Positions 38,371-48,059 of a DNA stretch of 64,000 nt are shown piece after piece. A model generated the notes under the pieces. That model was not told the origin of the DNA, made no database searches, and saw only the letters and a list, made by a program, of their open reading frames with translations. Position numbers and translations under genes: made by a program. The first letter of the stretch is position 1; each line of letters starts with the position of its first letter. The stretch is from Streptomyces griseoviridis (GTDB taxonomy: Bacteria; Actinomycetota; Actinomycetes; Streptomycetales; Streptomycetaceae): NCBI RefSeq assembly GCF_005222485.1, contig NZ_CP029078.1, forward strand, positions 3,841,501 through 3,905,500, given 5' to 3'.

Positions 38371-39759
38371 TCAGCCGTGCAGCCGGGTCCCGCAGTGCGG
38401 CCAGGGGCTCGCCCCGCGCCGCACGTAGAGGGTCTTCGCGCGGAGGGTCTGTTCGGCGGCCGGTGCGTCCTGCGGGCGTCCGCTGCCGCCGAGCGCCTGC
38501 CAGGTGCGGGTGTCGAACTGGTAGAGCCCGCCGTAGGTGCCGGACGCGTCGACCGCGTCGGGCCTGCCGCCGGACTCGCAGACGGCGAGGGAGTGCCAGT
38601 CGAGTCCGTCGGCGCCGGCCACGGAGGCGGGCAGCGCCCTCGTCCCGTACCGCACCAGTTGGGTGCGCGGGGCGCGCGCGACCTCGGCGCGGACCAGGCG
38701 GGGCCGCTCCCTGACGCCGTTGACGGTGCGCAGCGCGTAGGTGACCCGGCGCAGCCCTGGCTGTCCGGTCCGTTCGACGACCTCGGTGCCACGGAACAGC
38801 GAGGGGTCGGCGGCGCGCTCGGTGGCGAACGGGATGGGTTCCTCGCGCACTTCCTCGCTGCCGGTGACGCGCAGCACGGTGACGGTCTGTCCGTCGCGCG
38901 GGAAGCTGTCGCCGGCCACGGAGGTGCTGTCCTGGCCGTGCAGGGTGACGCCGGCCTGCTGGACGACCTCGCGGACGGTCGCCGCGTTGGTGCGGACGGT
39001 GCGGGCGCGGCCGTCGGCGAGGACGGTGACGGCGCGTTCGGTGCGGACGTCGAGGGTGAGTCCCGCGCGGCCGATGGGGGTGGAGCGCGGGGCGGACAGA
39101 TAGGCGCCCGCGGCGCGCACGCCGAGCTGTTCGAGCGCCTCGTGGACGGTGTGCGCGGTCGTCCACACCTCCTGGCGCCGGCCGTCGAGGGTGAGTCCGA
39201 CCGGTCGGCCGTAGCGCACGGAGACCTCGTCGCCGCTGGTGAGGGCGGTGCCGGGGGCGGGGGCCACGACGTCGTGGGCGCCGATGCCGACGCCTTCGCG
39301 GGCGAGGAGTCCGGTGACGTCGTCGGCGAAGGTGTGCAGGGTGCGCGCCTCGCCGTCGACGTTCAGCTCGATGGCCTTGTCCTGGGCGACGAAGGCGGTG
39401 GTGCCGCCGGCCAGGAAGGCGACGACGAGCGCCTGCGGCAGCAGCCGGCGCACGGCCCGGTCGGGCCGTGGGGCGGAGCGGACCGGGCGCCGGTGTCCGG
39501 CCCGCCCGGCCGGGTCGTCGGCGCCGGCCGCGGCGCCGGCGCGGTCGGGGCCGTCCGCCGGGCGGGGCAGGCCGGACGGCGAGGAGGGCGCGACCCCGGA
39601 CCCGTACGGGCCGTAGGAGTCGCCCGACGGGCCGTAGGAGTCGCCCGACGGGCCGTAGGACTCGCACGGCGGGCCGTAGGACCCGTACGGGCCGTGGGGC
39701 TCGTTTCTCTCGTTCGGAACGGCCGGTGTCCCGAGGGTCCGGTACGGGGAGTTGCTCAC
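38371..39759 (-). CDS. rpfB: Resuscitation-promoting factor RpfB
   Basis: 462-residue secreted/membrane-anchored lytic transglycosylase that cleaves peptidoglycan during germination and growth. Order of parts: a Gly/Ser/Tyr-rich cytoplasmic N-terminus with tandem SYGPSGD units (about 25-52), a hydrophobic anchor (about 108-125, [15 protein letters not shown]), three DUF348 repeats (about 130-290), a G5 domain (about 295-370), and the C-terminal Rpf domain (about 382-462) with the catalytic Glu in [11 protein letters not shown] and [11 protein letters not shown] 39759 is the only start upstream of the repeats. It is followed by rsmA 58 bp downstream. Confidence 0.93.
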   Translation of the reverse strand: MSNSPYRTLGTPAVPNERNEPHGPYGSYGPPCESYGPSGDSYGPSGDSYGPYGSGVAPSSPSGLPRPADGPDRAGAAAGADDPAGRAGHRRPVRSAPRPDRAVRRLLPQALVVAFLAGGTTAFVAQDKAIELNVDGEARTLHTFADDVTGLLAREGVGIGAHDVVAPAPGTALTSGDEVSVRYGRPVGLTLDGRRQEVWTTAHTVHEALEQLGVRAAGAYLSAPRSTPIGRAGLTLDVRTERAVTVLADGRARTVRTNAATVREVVQQAGVTLHGQDSTSVAGDSFPRDGQTVTVLRVTGSEEVREEPIPFATERAADPSLFRGTEVVERTGQPGLRRVTYALRTVNGVRERPRLVRAEVARAPRTQLVRYGTRALPASVAGADGLDWHSLAVCESGGRPDAVDASGTYGGLYQFDTRTWQALGGSGRPQDAPAAEQTLRAKTLYVRRGASPWPHCGTRLHG

Positions 39760-39878
39760 GCCGACACGCTCCAGTGGGCCAGAGGGGTCCGATCGGGCCC
39801 ACAGAACCTAGCGGAGCGGCGGTCACTCTCCAAAGCGGCGCGACCACGCAGGGTGGCGGTCGCGGGGCGCGCTCGGCC

Positions 39879-40757
39879 TCAGTAGGCGAAGGCGCGTGCG
39901 GTGTTGGCGGCGAGCGCGGTCGCCAGGGTGTCCTCGTCGACGCCCCGGACGGCGGCCATCGCGCGGACCGTGACCGGGATGAGGTAGGGGGCGTTGGGCC
40001 GCCCGCGGTAGGGCGCGGGCGTCAGGAACGGCGCGTCCGTCTCCACCAGGAGCAGTTCCGGCGGGGCGACGGCGACGGCGTCCCGCAGGTTCTGCGCGTT
40101 CTTGAAGGTGACGGTCCCGGCGAAGGACATGAAGTACCCGGCGCGGGCGCAGATCTCCGCCATCTCGGCGTCGCCCGAGTAGCAGTGGAAGACGGTCCGT
40201 TCGGGGGCGCCCTCCTCCTTGAGGACGCGCAGCACGTCGGCGTGGGCGTCCCGGTCGTGGATGACGAGGGCCTTGCCGTGCCGCTTGGCGATCTCGATGT
40301 GGGCGCGGAAGGAGGCTTCCTGGGCGTCCTTGCCCTCGGGCCCGGTGCGGAAGTGGTCGAGGCCGGTCTCGCCGACGCCCCTGACCTGCTCGAGTGCGGC
40401 CAGCCGGTCGATCTCGGCGAGCGCCTCGTCCAGCGCGGCGGTGCCGCCCGGTCGCCGCGCGCCCTGCCGCGACCAGCCGTCGGGGTCGCCGTGCACGATG
40501 CGGGGCGCCTCGTTGGGGTGCAGGGCGACGGTCGCGTGGACGGCGTCGTGGCGGGCCGCGGTCTCGGCGGCCCAGCGCGACCCGGCGAGGTCGCAGCCCA
40601 CCTGGACGAGGGTGGTGACGCCGACCGACGCGGCCGTCGCGAGCGCTTCCTCCACCGTGCCCGACTGCATGTCGAGGTGGGTGTGCGAGTCGGCGACGGG
40701 CACCCGGAGGGGCTCAGGGGGCGGCGGCGCGCTGTTCTTGTCGGACGAGGCAGGCAT
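39879..40757 (-). CDS. tatD: TatD-family metal-dependent hydrolase
   Basis: 292-residue TIM-barrel nuclease of the TatD family. Metal ligands are visible in DSHTHLDM near residue 23, the GVGETGLDHF segment, the VIHDRDAH segment and FHCYSGD, with the C-terminal LLVETDAPFLTP. TatD proteins are 3'-5' DNA exonucleases in some bacteria; the name TatD is historical, and export is not implied. It starts at ATG 40757 and precedes rpfB in the same direction. Confidence 0.93.
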   Translation of the reverse strand: MPASSDKNSAPPPPEPLRVPVADSHTHLDMQSGTVEEALATAASVGVTTLVQVGCDLAGSRWAAETAARHDAVHATVALHPNEAPRIVHGDPDGWSRQGARRPGGTAALDEALAEIDRLAALEQVRGVGETGLDHFRTGPEGKDAQEASFRAHIEIAKRHGKALVIHDRDAHADVLRVLKEEGAPERTVFHCYSGDAEMAEICARAGYFMSFAGTVTFKNAQNLRDAVAVAPPELLLVETDAPFLTPAPYRGRPNAPYLIPVTVRAMAAVRGVDEDTLATALAANTARAFAY

Positions 40758-40799
40758 GTCCCGATCCTACGAAAGGGACACCCCGCCCGGCGTCACGCG

Positions 40800-41207
40800 T
40801 CAGCCCGCCCTGTGCTGGAAGGGGTGCAGGAGGTCGGAGAGGTGCCAGTGGTGGTGGCCTCCGGCGGGCACGGCGGGGACGTCCGTCTCCTGGGCGGCCG
40901 CGGCCGGCGGGGTGCGCCGCTCCTGGTGGTGGGCGGCACCCTGGACCGACGAGACCTGTCCGGGCCGCATGATCCGCACGACGTGGCTGTCGCAGTTGTG
41001 GCAGCTCGGGCGGCTCAGCGGGGACGGGACGACCCCGCCGTCCGCGACGTAGACCACGAACGGGTGGCCGTCGGTGCCCGTGTGGTGCTCTATCTCGTAG
41101 GACTGTTCCCAACCGTGCCCGCACCGCATGCAGGCGAAGGAATACGACTCGTGCACGACCGCGGTCGCCGGGCCCCGAAGGCCGGTTCGCCCTGCTGTCT
41201 CGCTCAT
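40800..41207 (-). CDS. Zinc-ribbon-like small protein, His-rich tail
   Basis: 135-residue protein with two CxxC knuckles, CMRCGHGW (about 25-32) and CHNCDSHVV (about 68-76), and a C-terminal His-rich segment GGHHHWHLSDLLHPFQHR. The spacing suggests a zinc ribbon, and the tail could bind metal. I recall similar proteins between tatD and rsmI in streptomycetes; no function is known. GAGGAG precedes ATG 41207. It is 42 bp upstream of tatD on the same strand. Confidence 0.8.
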   Translation of the reverse strand: MSETAGRTGLRGPATAVVHESYSFACMRCGHGWEQSYEIEHHTGTDGHPFVVYVADGGVVPSPLSRPSCHNCDSHVVRIMRPGQVSSVQGAAHHQERRTPPAAAAQETDVPAVPAGGHHHWHLSDLLHPFQHRAG

Positions 41208-41443
41208 GCCAGCTCCTCTTTTTCCGCTGGACACAGGGACGGGTACGTCCCCACGACCCAGTGGACGCCTCCCCTCGCGGGAAAGCACCAGGCGCTGTCA
41301 TGTGTTGAGGGCGATTTGGACTTTCCTTGCCGAAGGGGCCTCGGGCCAGGGTCTGGGCTTTGCCTTCGAGTACGGTCCTTTGCCCGGCCGTGGGGCGCCC
41401 GCTCAGAGGAGATGCGCCCTGCTCAGAGTGGGTATGACCCAAC

Positions 41444-42316
41444 TCACGCGTCGCCGCGCGCCCCCCGTTCAGGTGAGGCGTTCTTCGCGGCCACAACGGC
41501 GTCGAAGACCTCGCGTTTGGGCAGTCCCGCCTCCGCCGCGACGGCCGCGATGGCCTCCTTGCGCCGCTCCCCCGCCTCCTCGCGCACCCGCACCCGGCGC
41601 ACCAGTTCGGCGCCGTCGAGTTCCTCGGGCCCCTTCTCGGGCGCCCCCTCGACGACGACGGTGATCTCGCCGCGCACCCCGTCGGCGGCCCACGCGGCGA
41701 GCGCGCCGAGCCCGCCCCGCTTGATCTCCTCGTACGTCTTGGTCAGCTCCCGGCAGACGGCGGCCCTGCGGTCGGCGCCGAACACCTCGGCCATGGCGGC
41801 GAGGGTGTCGTCGAGGCGGTGCGGGGCCTCGAAGTAGACGAGGGTGCGGCGTTCGGCCGCGACCTCGCGCAGCCGGGTGAGGCGTTCGCCCGCCTTGCGC
41901 GGCAGGAACCCCTCGAAGCAGAACCGGTCGACGGGCAGCCCGGAGAGGGCGAGCGCGGTGAGCACGGCGGAGGGTCCGGGCACCGCGGTGACCCGGACGT
42001 CCTTCTCGACGGCGGCGGCGACCAGCCGGTAGCCGGGGTCGGAGACGGAGGGCATGCCGGCGTCGGTGACGAGCAGCACGCGCGCGCCGCCCACGAGTTC
42101 CTCGACCAGTTCGGGGGTGCGGGCGGCCTCGTTGCCCTCGAAGTAGGAGACGATCCGGCCGCCGGGTGTCACGCCGAGGGCCTGAGTGAGGCGGCGCAGC
42201 CGCCGGGTGTCCTCGGCGGCGACGACGTCGGCGCCCGCCAGTTCCTGGGCGAGCCGGGGCGGGGCGTCCGCGATGTCGCCGATGGGGGTGCCTGCGAGGA
42301 CGAGGGTTCCAGTCAC
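41444..42316 (-). CDS. rsmI: 16S rRNA 2'-O-methyltransferase RsmI
   Basis: 290-residue SAM-dependent enzyme methylating the ribose of C1402 of 16S rRNA. Signature segments: TLVLAGTPIGDIADAPPRL at the N-terminus, VAAEDTRRLRRL, VTDAGMPSVSDPG and CFEGFLPRKAGER. GTG 42316 is preferred with GGGAGG nine bases upstream; ATG 42325 would add three residues. It is divergent from the mannosyltransferase gene, the widespread actinobacterial arrangement. Confidence 0.95.
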   Translation of the reverse strand: MTGTLVLAGTPIGDIADAPPRLAQELAGADVVAAEDTRRLRRLTQALGVTPGGRIVSYFEGNEAARTPELVEELVGGARVLLVTDAGMPSVSDPGYRLVAAAVEKDVRVTAVPGPSAVLTALALSGLPVDRFCFEGFLPRKAGERLTRLREVAAERRTLVYFEAPHRLDDTLAAMAEVFGADRRAAVCRELTKTYEEIKRGGLGALAAWAADGVRGEITVVVEGAPEKGPEELDGAELVRRVRVREEAGERRKEAIAAVAAEAGLPKREVFDAVVAAKNASPERGARGDA

Positions 42317-42402
42317 GCCCTCCATCCTCCCAGCCGCGCTCCGCGGTGGACGCATCCACCCATGCACGGGACTCACACAGCGCTGTTCCCTACGATGGCG
42401 CG

Positions 42403-44145
42403 GTGACCAGTACCGCGTCCTCCACGGACACCCGGCAGGGCCAGACCTCGCACGACCAGCGGCCTCCCTGGCAGCAGCGGCTGCGCCGTTTCGGCCACTC
42501 GGCGCGGGCCGGGTCAGACGTCCGCGCGCGTCTGGTGCCGCCGTACGCGGCGCCGAGTCCGCGGCTGTGGCAGGTGCTCGGGGTGGGTCCGGTGCTCGCC
42601 GAGCGCCTCGGGCGCTGGTCGGGCTGGGGCGGTCCGCTGCTCGTGACGCTGGTGGCGGGCGTGATGCGGTTCTGGAACCTGGGCAGCCCGAAGGCGGTGA
42701 TATTCGACGAGACGTACTACGCGAAGGACGCGTGGGCGCTCGTCCACCGCGGTTTCGAGGTCGACTGGGCGAAGAACGCCAACGATCTGATCCTGGCGAA
42801 GAACGGCCAGGTGCCGATCCCGACGGACGCCGCGTACGTGGTGCATCCGCCGGTCGGCAAGTACGTGATCGGGCTCGGCGAGCTGATGTTCGGGTTCGAT
42901 CCGTTCGGCTGGCGGTTCATGACGGCGCTGCTCGGCACCCTGTCGGTGCTGATGCTGTGCCGGATCGGGCGCCGGCTGTTCCGTTCGACGTTCCTCGGGT
43001 GCCTGGCGGGCGCGCTGATGGCCGTCGACGGGCTGCACTTCGTGATGAGCCGCACGGCGCTGCTCGACGGGGTGCTGATGTTCTTCGTGCTGGCCGCGTT
43101 CGGCGCGCTCCTTGTGGACCGGGACCGGGCGAGGGAGCGGCTCGCCGCGGCGCTGCCCACCGATGAGGACGGCGGGGCCAGGCCGGACGCGGCGGTGGCG
43201 GAGGGCACCCGGCTGGGGTGGCGGCCGTGGCGGTGGACGGCGGGACTGCTGCTCGGCCTCGCGCTGGGCACCAAGTGGAACGGCCTGTACTTCCTGGCCG
43301 TGTTCGGTCTGATGGCGGTGGCGTGGGACGTCGCGGGGCGCCGGGTCGCGGGGGCGGGGCGCCCGTACCTGGCGGTCCTCAAGCGCGACCTGGGGCTCGC
43401 GTTCCTGTCGACGGTGCCGGTCGCCATCGTCACCTATCTCGTGTCGTGGACCGGCTGGATCCTGTCGTCCACCGACGGCAGCGGCGGCTACTTCCGCAAC
43501 TGGGCGGCGACCGACGGCAGGGGAGGCAGTTGGACCTGGCTGTTCCCCGACTGGCTGCGCAGCCTGTGGCACTACGAGCACGAGGTGTACGAGTTCCATG
43601 TGGGGCTCTCCTCGCCGCACACGTACATGTCGAACCCGTGGAGCTGGATCGTCGACGGCCGTCCGGTCTCGTACTTCTACGAGTCGCCGTCGCCCGGCGC
43701 GGACGGCTGCCCGGCCGACGCGGGTGAGAAGTGCGCCCGTGAGGTCCTCGCGATCGGCACGCCGCTGCTGTGGTGGGTGGCCGGGTTCGCGGTGCTGTAC
43801 GTGCTGTGGCGCTGGCTGCTGCGGCGGGACTGGCGGGCGGGCGCGATCGTCTGCGCGGTGGCGGCCGGGTATCTGCCCTGGTTCCTCTACCAGGAGCGGA
43901 CGATCTTCTTCTTCTACGCGGTGGTCTTCCTGCCGTTCCTGTGCCTGGCGGTGGCGATGCTGCTGGGCGCGATCGTCGGGCCGCCGGGTTCGAGCGACAC
44001 CCGCCGGGTGGCGGGCGCGACGGGCGCGGGCGTCCTGGTGCTGCTGATCGCGTGGAACTTCATCTACTTCTGGCCCCTCTACACGGGTACGGCGATCCCG
44101 ATCGACCAGTGGCGCTCGCGGATGTGGCTGGACACCTGGGTGTAG
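42403..44145 (+). CDS. pmt: Protein O-mannosyltransferase
   Basis: 580-residue polytopic membrane enzyme of family GT39 that transfers mannose from polyprenyl-phosphate-mannose to exported proteins. The conserved first loop contains FDETYYAKDAW (catalytic Asp-Glu) and HPPVGKYVIGLGE. About ten or more membrane helices follow, and a large loop lies near residues 370-450. In S. coelicolor, Pmt glycosylates lipoproteins and is needed for phage phiC31 infection. GTG 42403 lies seven bases after TACGAT (42391-42396), which fits a leaderless transcript. Divergent from rsmI. Confidence 0.94.
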   Translation: MTSTASSTDTRQGQTSHDQRPPWQQRLRRFGHSARAGSDVRARLVPPYAAPSPRLWQVLGVGPVLAERLGRWSGWGGPLLVTLVAGVMRFWNLGSPKAVIFDETYYAKDAWALVHRGFEVDWAKNANDLILAKNGQVPIPTDAAYVVHPPVGKYVIGLGELMFGFDPFGWRFMTALLGTLSVLMLCRIGRRLFRSTFLGCLAGALMAVDGLHFVMSRTALLDGVLMFFVLAAFGALLVDRDRARERLAAALPTDEDGGARPDAAVAEGTRLGWRPWRWTAGLLLGLALGTKWNGLYFLAVFGLMAVAWDVAGRRVAGAGRPYLAVLKRDLGLAFLSTVPVAIVTYLVSWTGWILSSTDGSGGYFRNWAATDGRGGSWTWLFPDWLRSLWHYEHEVYEFHVGLSSPHTYMSNPWSWIVDGRPVSYFYESPSPGADGCPADAGEKCAREVLAIGTPLLWWVAGFAVLYVLWRWLLRRDWRAGAIVCAVAAGYLPWFLYQERTIFFFYAVVFLPFLCLAVAMLLGAIVGPPGSSDTRRVAGATGAGVLVLLIAWNFIYFWPLYTGTAIPIDQWRSRMWLDTWV

Positions 44146-44202
44146 CCCCTAACGATCGTGAAACTCCTCTCGCCCCGGCCGTGGGCACCCCGTACTGTGC
44201 AG

Positions 44203-44246
44203 GGTGCGGAGGGTTTTCTGAACGTGTTCAGAAAACCCTCCGCACC
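44203..44246. terminator. 44-bp near-perfect palindrome before the PBP gene
   Basis: Two perfectly complementary 21-base arms (44203-44223 and 44226-44246) flank GT, with the centre GAACGTGTTC. It lies 57 bp after the pmt stop and 29 bp before the PBP start. It could terminate pmt, but its tight centre and closeness to the next start also suit an operator or a repressive mRNA hairpin. Confidence 0.65.
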
Positions 44247-44275
44247 ACGGTGGACGGGACAACGGGGAGGTCCTG

Positions 44276-45898
44276 ATGGGCAGGAAGGTCAGAACCGCCG
44301 TCATAGGCGGCGTGTTCGCGGTGATGGTGGGCGGCGCCGGGTACGGCGCGTACAACGTCCTCTCCGCGGTGACCGACGACGGCGGCTCGGGCGGCTCGGA
44401 CCGGGTGCGCTCGGGACCGCCGGTCGGCTCGGAGATCGAGGAGACGTCGACGGCGTTCCTCACGGCGTGGCAGGAAGGACGCAGCGGCCCGGCCGCCGCG
44501 CTCACCGACAACGCGGCGGGCGCGGAACCGGTGCTGACGTCGTTCGGCACCACCGCGCACCTCAAGGACGTGCGGATCACGCCGAGCAGGGCCACCGGGG
44601 CGACCGTGCCGTTCACCGTGAAGGCGACGGTGTCCTTCGGCGGGAAGTCCCGGCCGCTCTCCTACCGCAGCGAGTTGACCGTGGTGCGCGGCAGGACCAC
44701 CGGGCGGGCCCTGGTCGACTGGCGGCCCTCCGTGGTCCATCCGCGGCTGGTGGCCGGCGACACCCTGATCACCGGCGAGGCCGCGAGCCCGCCGATCGAG
44801 GCCGTCGACCGCGACGGCACCGTCCTGACCGAGGACAGGTACCCCTCGCTCGGCCCGATCCTGGACGAGCTGCGGGCCAAGTACGGTGCGGCGGCGGGCG
44901 GTTCACCCGGGATCGAGCTGGCGGTCAAGCACCGGGCCGAGGGGTCCGCCGACACCACGCTGCTGACGCTGGCCGAGGGCAGAAAGGCCACGCTGCGCAC
45001 GACGCTCAGCGCGCGGGTCCAGGCGGCGGCCGAGAAGGCGGTGGCCGGGTACGACGAGTCGTCCGTGGTGGCCGTCAAGCCGAGCACCGGTGAGGTCCTC
45101 GCGGTCGCCAACCACCGCGCGGACGGCTTCAACGCGGCCTTCCTCGGCACGATGGCGCCCGGCTCCACGATGAAGATCATCAGTGCCGCCGCGCTCATCG
45201 ACGCGGGGCTCACCACCGCCGACGGCCCGGCCACCTGCCCGCCTGAGGCGGTGTGGCAGAGCCAGACCTTCCACAACCTGAAGGGCATGGCGCCGAACCT
45301 GGACGCGACGCTCTCCGAGAGCTTCGCCCGCTCCTGCAACACGGCCTTCGTGAAGTTCGCCGACGACGTGCGTCCCGACACCCTCACCAAGGAGGCGCAG
45401 GACCGCTTCGGGCTCGGCCGGGACAACTGGAAGACCGGCATCCCGTCCTTCGACGGCTCGGTGCCCGCGTCCGGCGGCCCGGACACCGCGGCCAACCTGA
45501 TCGGCCAGGGCCAGGTGCAGCTGAACCCGCTGAACATGGCGTCGGTGACGGCGACCGCGATGACCGGCAGGTTCCGGCAGCCGGTGCTGGTCTCCCCGAA
45601 GCTCGACGACCGCGAGCTGGCGACCGCCCGGGGCCTGCCGGGGGCCACGGTGAGCCAGTTGCGCGCCATGATGAACCGCACCGCGACCAGCGGCACGGCG
45701 GCCCAGGTGATGGCGGGGCTCGGCGGCAGCGTCGGCGCGAAGACCGGCTCAGCCGAGGTCGACGGCCGGTCGAGGTCCGACAGCTGGTTCACCGGCTACC
45801 GCGACGACGTCGCCGCCGCCGCGATGACCCAGGACGGCGGGCACGGCGTCGACGCGGCCGGTCCGATTGTCGCAACCGTGCTACGAGCGGGCGGCTGA
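44276..45898 (+). CDS. Penicillin-binding protein with MecA-N-like domain (1)
   Basis: 540-residue extracytoplasmic DD-transpeptidase. An N-terminal signal anchor (about 5-28) is followed by an NTF2-like MecA_N region (about 55-145) and a class B transpeptidase domain (about 245-535). The active-site motifs are intact: APGSTMK (S-x-x-K, about 296-302), RSCNTAF (S-x-N) and AKTGSAEVD (K-T-G). It crosslinks peptidoglycan, possibly in sporulation or stress given the ssgE neighbour. ATG 44276 has GGGAGG upstream. A paralogue follows directly. Confidence 0.93.
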   Translation: MGRKVRTAVIGGVFAVMVGGAGYGAYNVLSAVTDDGGSGGSDRVRSGPPVGSEIEETSTAFLTAWQEGRSGPAAALTDNAAGAEPVLTSFGTTAHLKDVRITPSRATGATVPFTVKATVSFGGKSRPLSYRSELTVVRGRTTGRALVDWRPSVVHPRLVAGDTLITGEAASPPIEAVDRDGTVLTEDRYPSLGPILDELRAKYGAAAGGSPGIELAVKHRAEGSADTTLLTLAEGRKATLRTTLSARVQAAAEKAVAGYDESSVVAVKPSTGEVLAVANHRADGFNAAFLGTMAPGSTMKIISAAALIDAGLTTADGPATCPPEAVWQSQTFHNLKGMAPNLDATLSESFARSCNTAFVKFADDVRPDTLTKEAQDRFGLGRDNWKTGIPSFDGSVPASGGPDTAANLIGQGQVQLNPLNMASVTATAMTGRFRQPVLVSPKLDDRELATARGLPGATVSQLRAMMNRTATSGTAAQVMAGLGGSVGAKTGSAEVDGRSRSDSWFTGYRDDVAAAAMTQDGGHGVDAAGPIVATVLRAGG

Positions 45899-46012
45899 GG
45901 CCGTCCGAGCGGCAGGGGACTTTAGGCTGGTGGTCGTCGTTGGGGTCGTGCGGGCTGAGGACAACACGGCGTGGCGGGGACCCTGGGGATTGTGGCGGAG
46001 GATGCGGTAACT

Positions 46013-47677
46013 GTGGGCAAGAGACGACGAGTCGCCGAGCGACGCAGGACCCGGCCGGCCGTGGTGGGCGGGATGATCGCCGTGGTCGTCGGCGGCGCGG
46101 GCCTCGGCGGCTGGGCGCTGTTCGGCGGCGGGGCCGCGGCCGACGACGGTCCGGTGGACGCCCGCCACAAGCCGGCGAAGACGGGACCGCTGACGACGGC
46201 CGAAGTCACCGCCACCGCCCAGCGGTTCCTCACCGCCTGGCAGCAGGGCCGGGTGCCGAAGGCCGCCGCCGCCACCGACGACAGCGCGGCGGCCACCGCC
46301 CTGCTCACCGGCTGGACCAAGGACGCCCGCATCGGGGAGGTCACCCTCACCGCGGGCACCCGCACCGGCGGCACGGTGCCGTTCGACGTGAAGGGCATGG
46401 TCTCCTACAAGGGCGTCAGCAAGCCACTGGCGTACACGAGTTCACTGACCGTGGTGCGGCGGGCCGAGGACGGCGAGCCGATCGTCTCGTGGCGGCCCTC
46501 GGTCGTCCACCCGGACCTCAAGGACGGCGACACCCTGGTGACGGGCGCGTCCGGGACCCCGCCGGTGAAGGCGTTCGACCGCGACGGCGGCGAGCTGACC
46601 ACCGCCGCGTACCCGTCCCTCGGGCCGGTGCTCGACGGTCTGCGGGAGAAGTACGGCAAGACCGCGGGCGGCACGGCGGGCGTGGAGCTGCGCGTGGTGC
46701 GCGGCGCGGCGTCCGAGAAGGCGAAGCTGTCGGACAAGACGGTGCTGGAGCTGAGCAAGGGCACCCCCGGCTCGGTGCGCACCACGCTCAGCGCGAAGCT
46801 CCAGGCCGCCGCCGAGAAGAAGGTCGCCGAGCGCTCGTCGGCGTCGGTGGTGGTGATGCGGCCGTCGACCGGTGAGATCCTCGCCGCCGCGAACTCCTCG
46901 AAGGGGTTCAACGTCGCCTTCCAGGGCTCCCTCGCGCCCGGCTCCACGATGAAGGTCGTCACCTCGTCGCTGCTGATCGAGAAGGGTCTCGCCGGCGCGG
47001 AGAAGAAGCATCCGTGCCCCAAGACGTTCACGTACGGCGGCTGGAAGTTCCACAACGACGACGACTTCGAGATCAAGGGCGGCACCTTCAAGGCCAGCTT
47101 CGCCCGCTCCTGCAACACCGCCTTCATCAGCCAGGCGAAGAAGCTCTCCGACAGCGACCTCACCCGGCAGGCCCAGGAGGTCTTCGGCCTCTCCCGCAAC
47201 GACTGGGCGATCGGGGTGCCGACCTTCGACGGCTCGGTGCCCGTGCAGTCGGCGGCCCAGATGGCAGCCTCGCTGATCGGGCAGGGCGGGGTCAGGATGA
47301 ACCCGCTGAACATGGCGTCGGTGGCGGCGACCGTGAAGTCGGGCTCCTTCCACCAGCCGTACCTGGTCGCGCCGAGCGTCGACGGCCGCACCCTGGCGAA
47401 GGCGTCCCGGACGATGTCGGCGGACACGCTGTCGCAGCTGCGCGAGCTGATGCGGTACACGGCCGCGTACGGCACGGCCGCCGAGGCGATGTCGGGGCTC
47501 GGTCCCGACTACGGCGCGAAGACGGGCTCGGCCGAGGTCGACAACCAGAAGAAGCCGAACGGCTGGTTCACCGCCTACCGCGGCGATCTGGCGGCGGCCG
47601 GTGTGGTGCAGGCGGGCGGCCACGGCGGTGACACCGCGGGCCCGATCGTCGCCGCGCTGCTCGGCATGGGCGGCTGA
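46013..47677 (+). CDS. Penicillin-binding protein with MecA-N-like domain (2)
   Basis: 554-residue paralogue of the preceding gene with the same layout: signal anchor (about 15-40), NTF2-like MecA_N region, and transpeptidase domain with APGSTMK, RSCNTAF and AKTGSAEVD all intact. GTG 46013 is chosen because VGKRRRVAERR gives a start matching the paralogue (MGRKVRTA), with GGAGGA about ten bases upstream; the frame extends to 45971. The two genes lie in tandem 114 bp apart. The C-terminus ends 25 bp before the convergent ssgE gene. Confidence 0.92.
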   Translation: MGKRRRVAERRRTRPAVVGGMIAVVVGGAGLGGWALFGGGAAADDGPVDARHKPAKTGPLTTAEVTATAQRFLTAWQQGRVPKAAAATDDSAAATALLTGWTKDARIGEVTLTAGTRTGGTVPFDVKGMVSYKGVSKPLAYTSSLTVVRRAEDGEPIVSWRPSVVHPDLKDGDTLVTGASGTPPVKAFDRDGGELTTAAYPSLGPVLDGLREKYGKTAGGTAGVELRVVRGAASEKAKLSDKTVLELSKGTPGSVRTTLSAKLQAAAEKKVAERSSASVVVMRPSTGEILAAANSSKGFNVAFQGSLAPGSTMKVVTSSLLIEKGLAGAEKKHPCPKTFTYGGWKFHNDDDFEIKGGTFKASFARSCNTAFISQAKKLSDSDLTRQAQEVFGLSRNDWAIGVPTFDGSVPVQSAAQMAASLIGQGGVRMNPLNMASVAATVKSGSFHQPYLVAPSVDGRTLAKASRTMSADTLSQLRELMRYTAAYGTAAEAMSGLGPDYGAKTGSAEVDNQKKPNGWFTAYRGDLAAAGVVQAGGHGGDTAGPIVAALLGMGG

Positions 47678-47702
47678 CGGCCCGACCGGCGGCGGACCCG
47701 GT

Positions 47703-48059
47703 TCAGCCCGTGACCGCGGGCGTGACCGTGTAGGTGCGGCGCAGGAAGCGGGTGAGGGTCTTGGTCTCGAACTGGACGACCGCGACCTCGCGCGCGGAGT
47801 GGAACTCCACCACCGCCTGCACCCGCCCGCACGGCCACACCCGCACCGCGCCCTCGCCGGCCGGTGCCCGCAGGCCCCGCTCCAGCAGGGACCTGGCGAA
47901 CGTCCACTCGTGCGGGCCCGGCAGCCGAACATGGATCGCGCCCGGGTCGGCCTGCGGGTCGTAGCGCAGGACGACGGGGACCGCGACCGCGCCGGCCTGG
48001 ACCGCCTCGTCGGCGCCGGTGACGATATGGGCTCTGGCGTACTGCTCGATCACCGACAT
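47703..48059 (-). CDS. ssgE: SsgA-like sporulation/cell-division protein
   Basis: 118-residue SALP-family protein, unique to sporulating actinomycetes, which control septum placement and peptidoglycan remodelling. It shows the family core LRYDPQADPGAIHVRLP, the WTFARSLLERGL segment and the VWPCG segment. The symbol ssgE is assigned from its position after the PBP pair, as I recall for SCO3158; sequence alone does not separate SALP paralogues well. GAAGGGG precedes ATG 48059. It is divergent from the metal transporter operon. Confidence 0.88.
   Translation of the reverse strand: MSVIEQYARAHIVTGADEAVQAGAVAVPVVLRYDPQADPGAIHVRLPGPHEWTFARSLLERGLRAPAGEGAVRVWPCGRVQAVVEFHSAREVAVVQFETKTLTRFLRRTYTVTPAVTG

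Noticed and set aside
39760..39878. Cyclic-di-AMP riboswitch before rpfB
   Set aside because: Only 119 bp separate tatD and rpfB, and no ydaO-type conserved core is seen.
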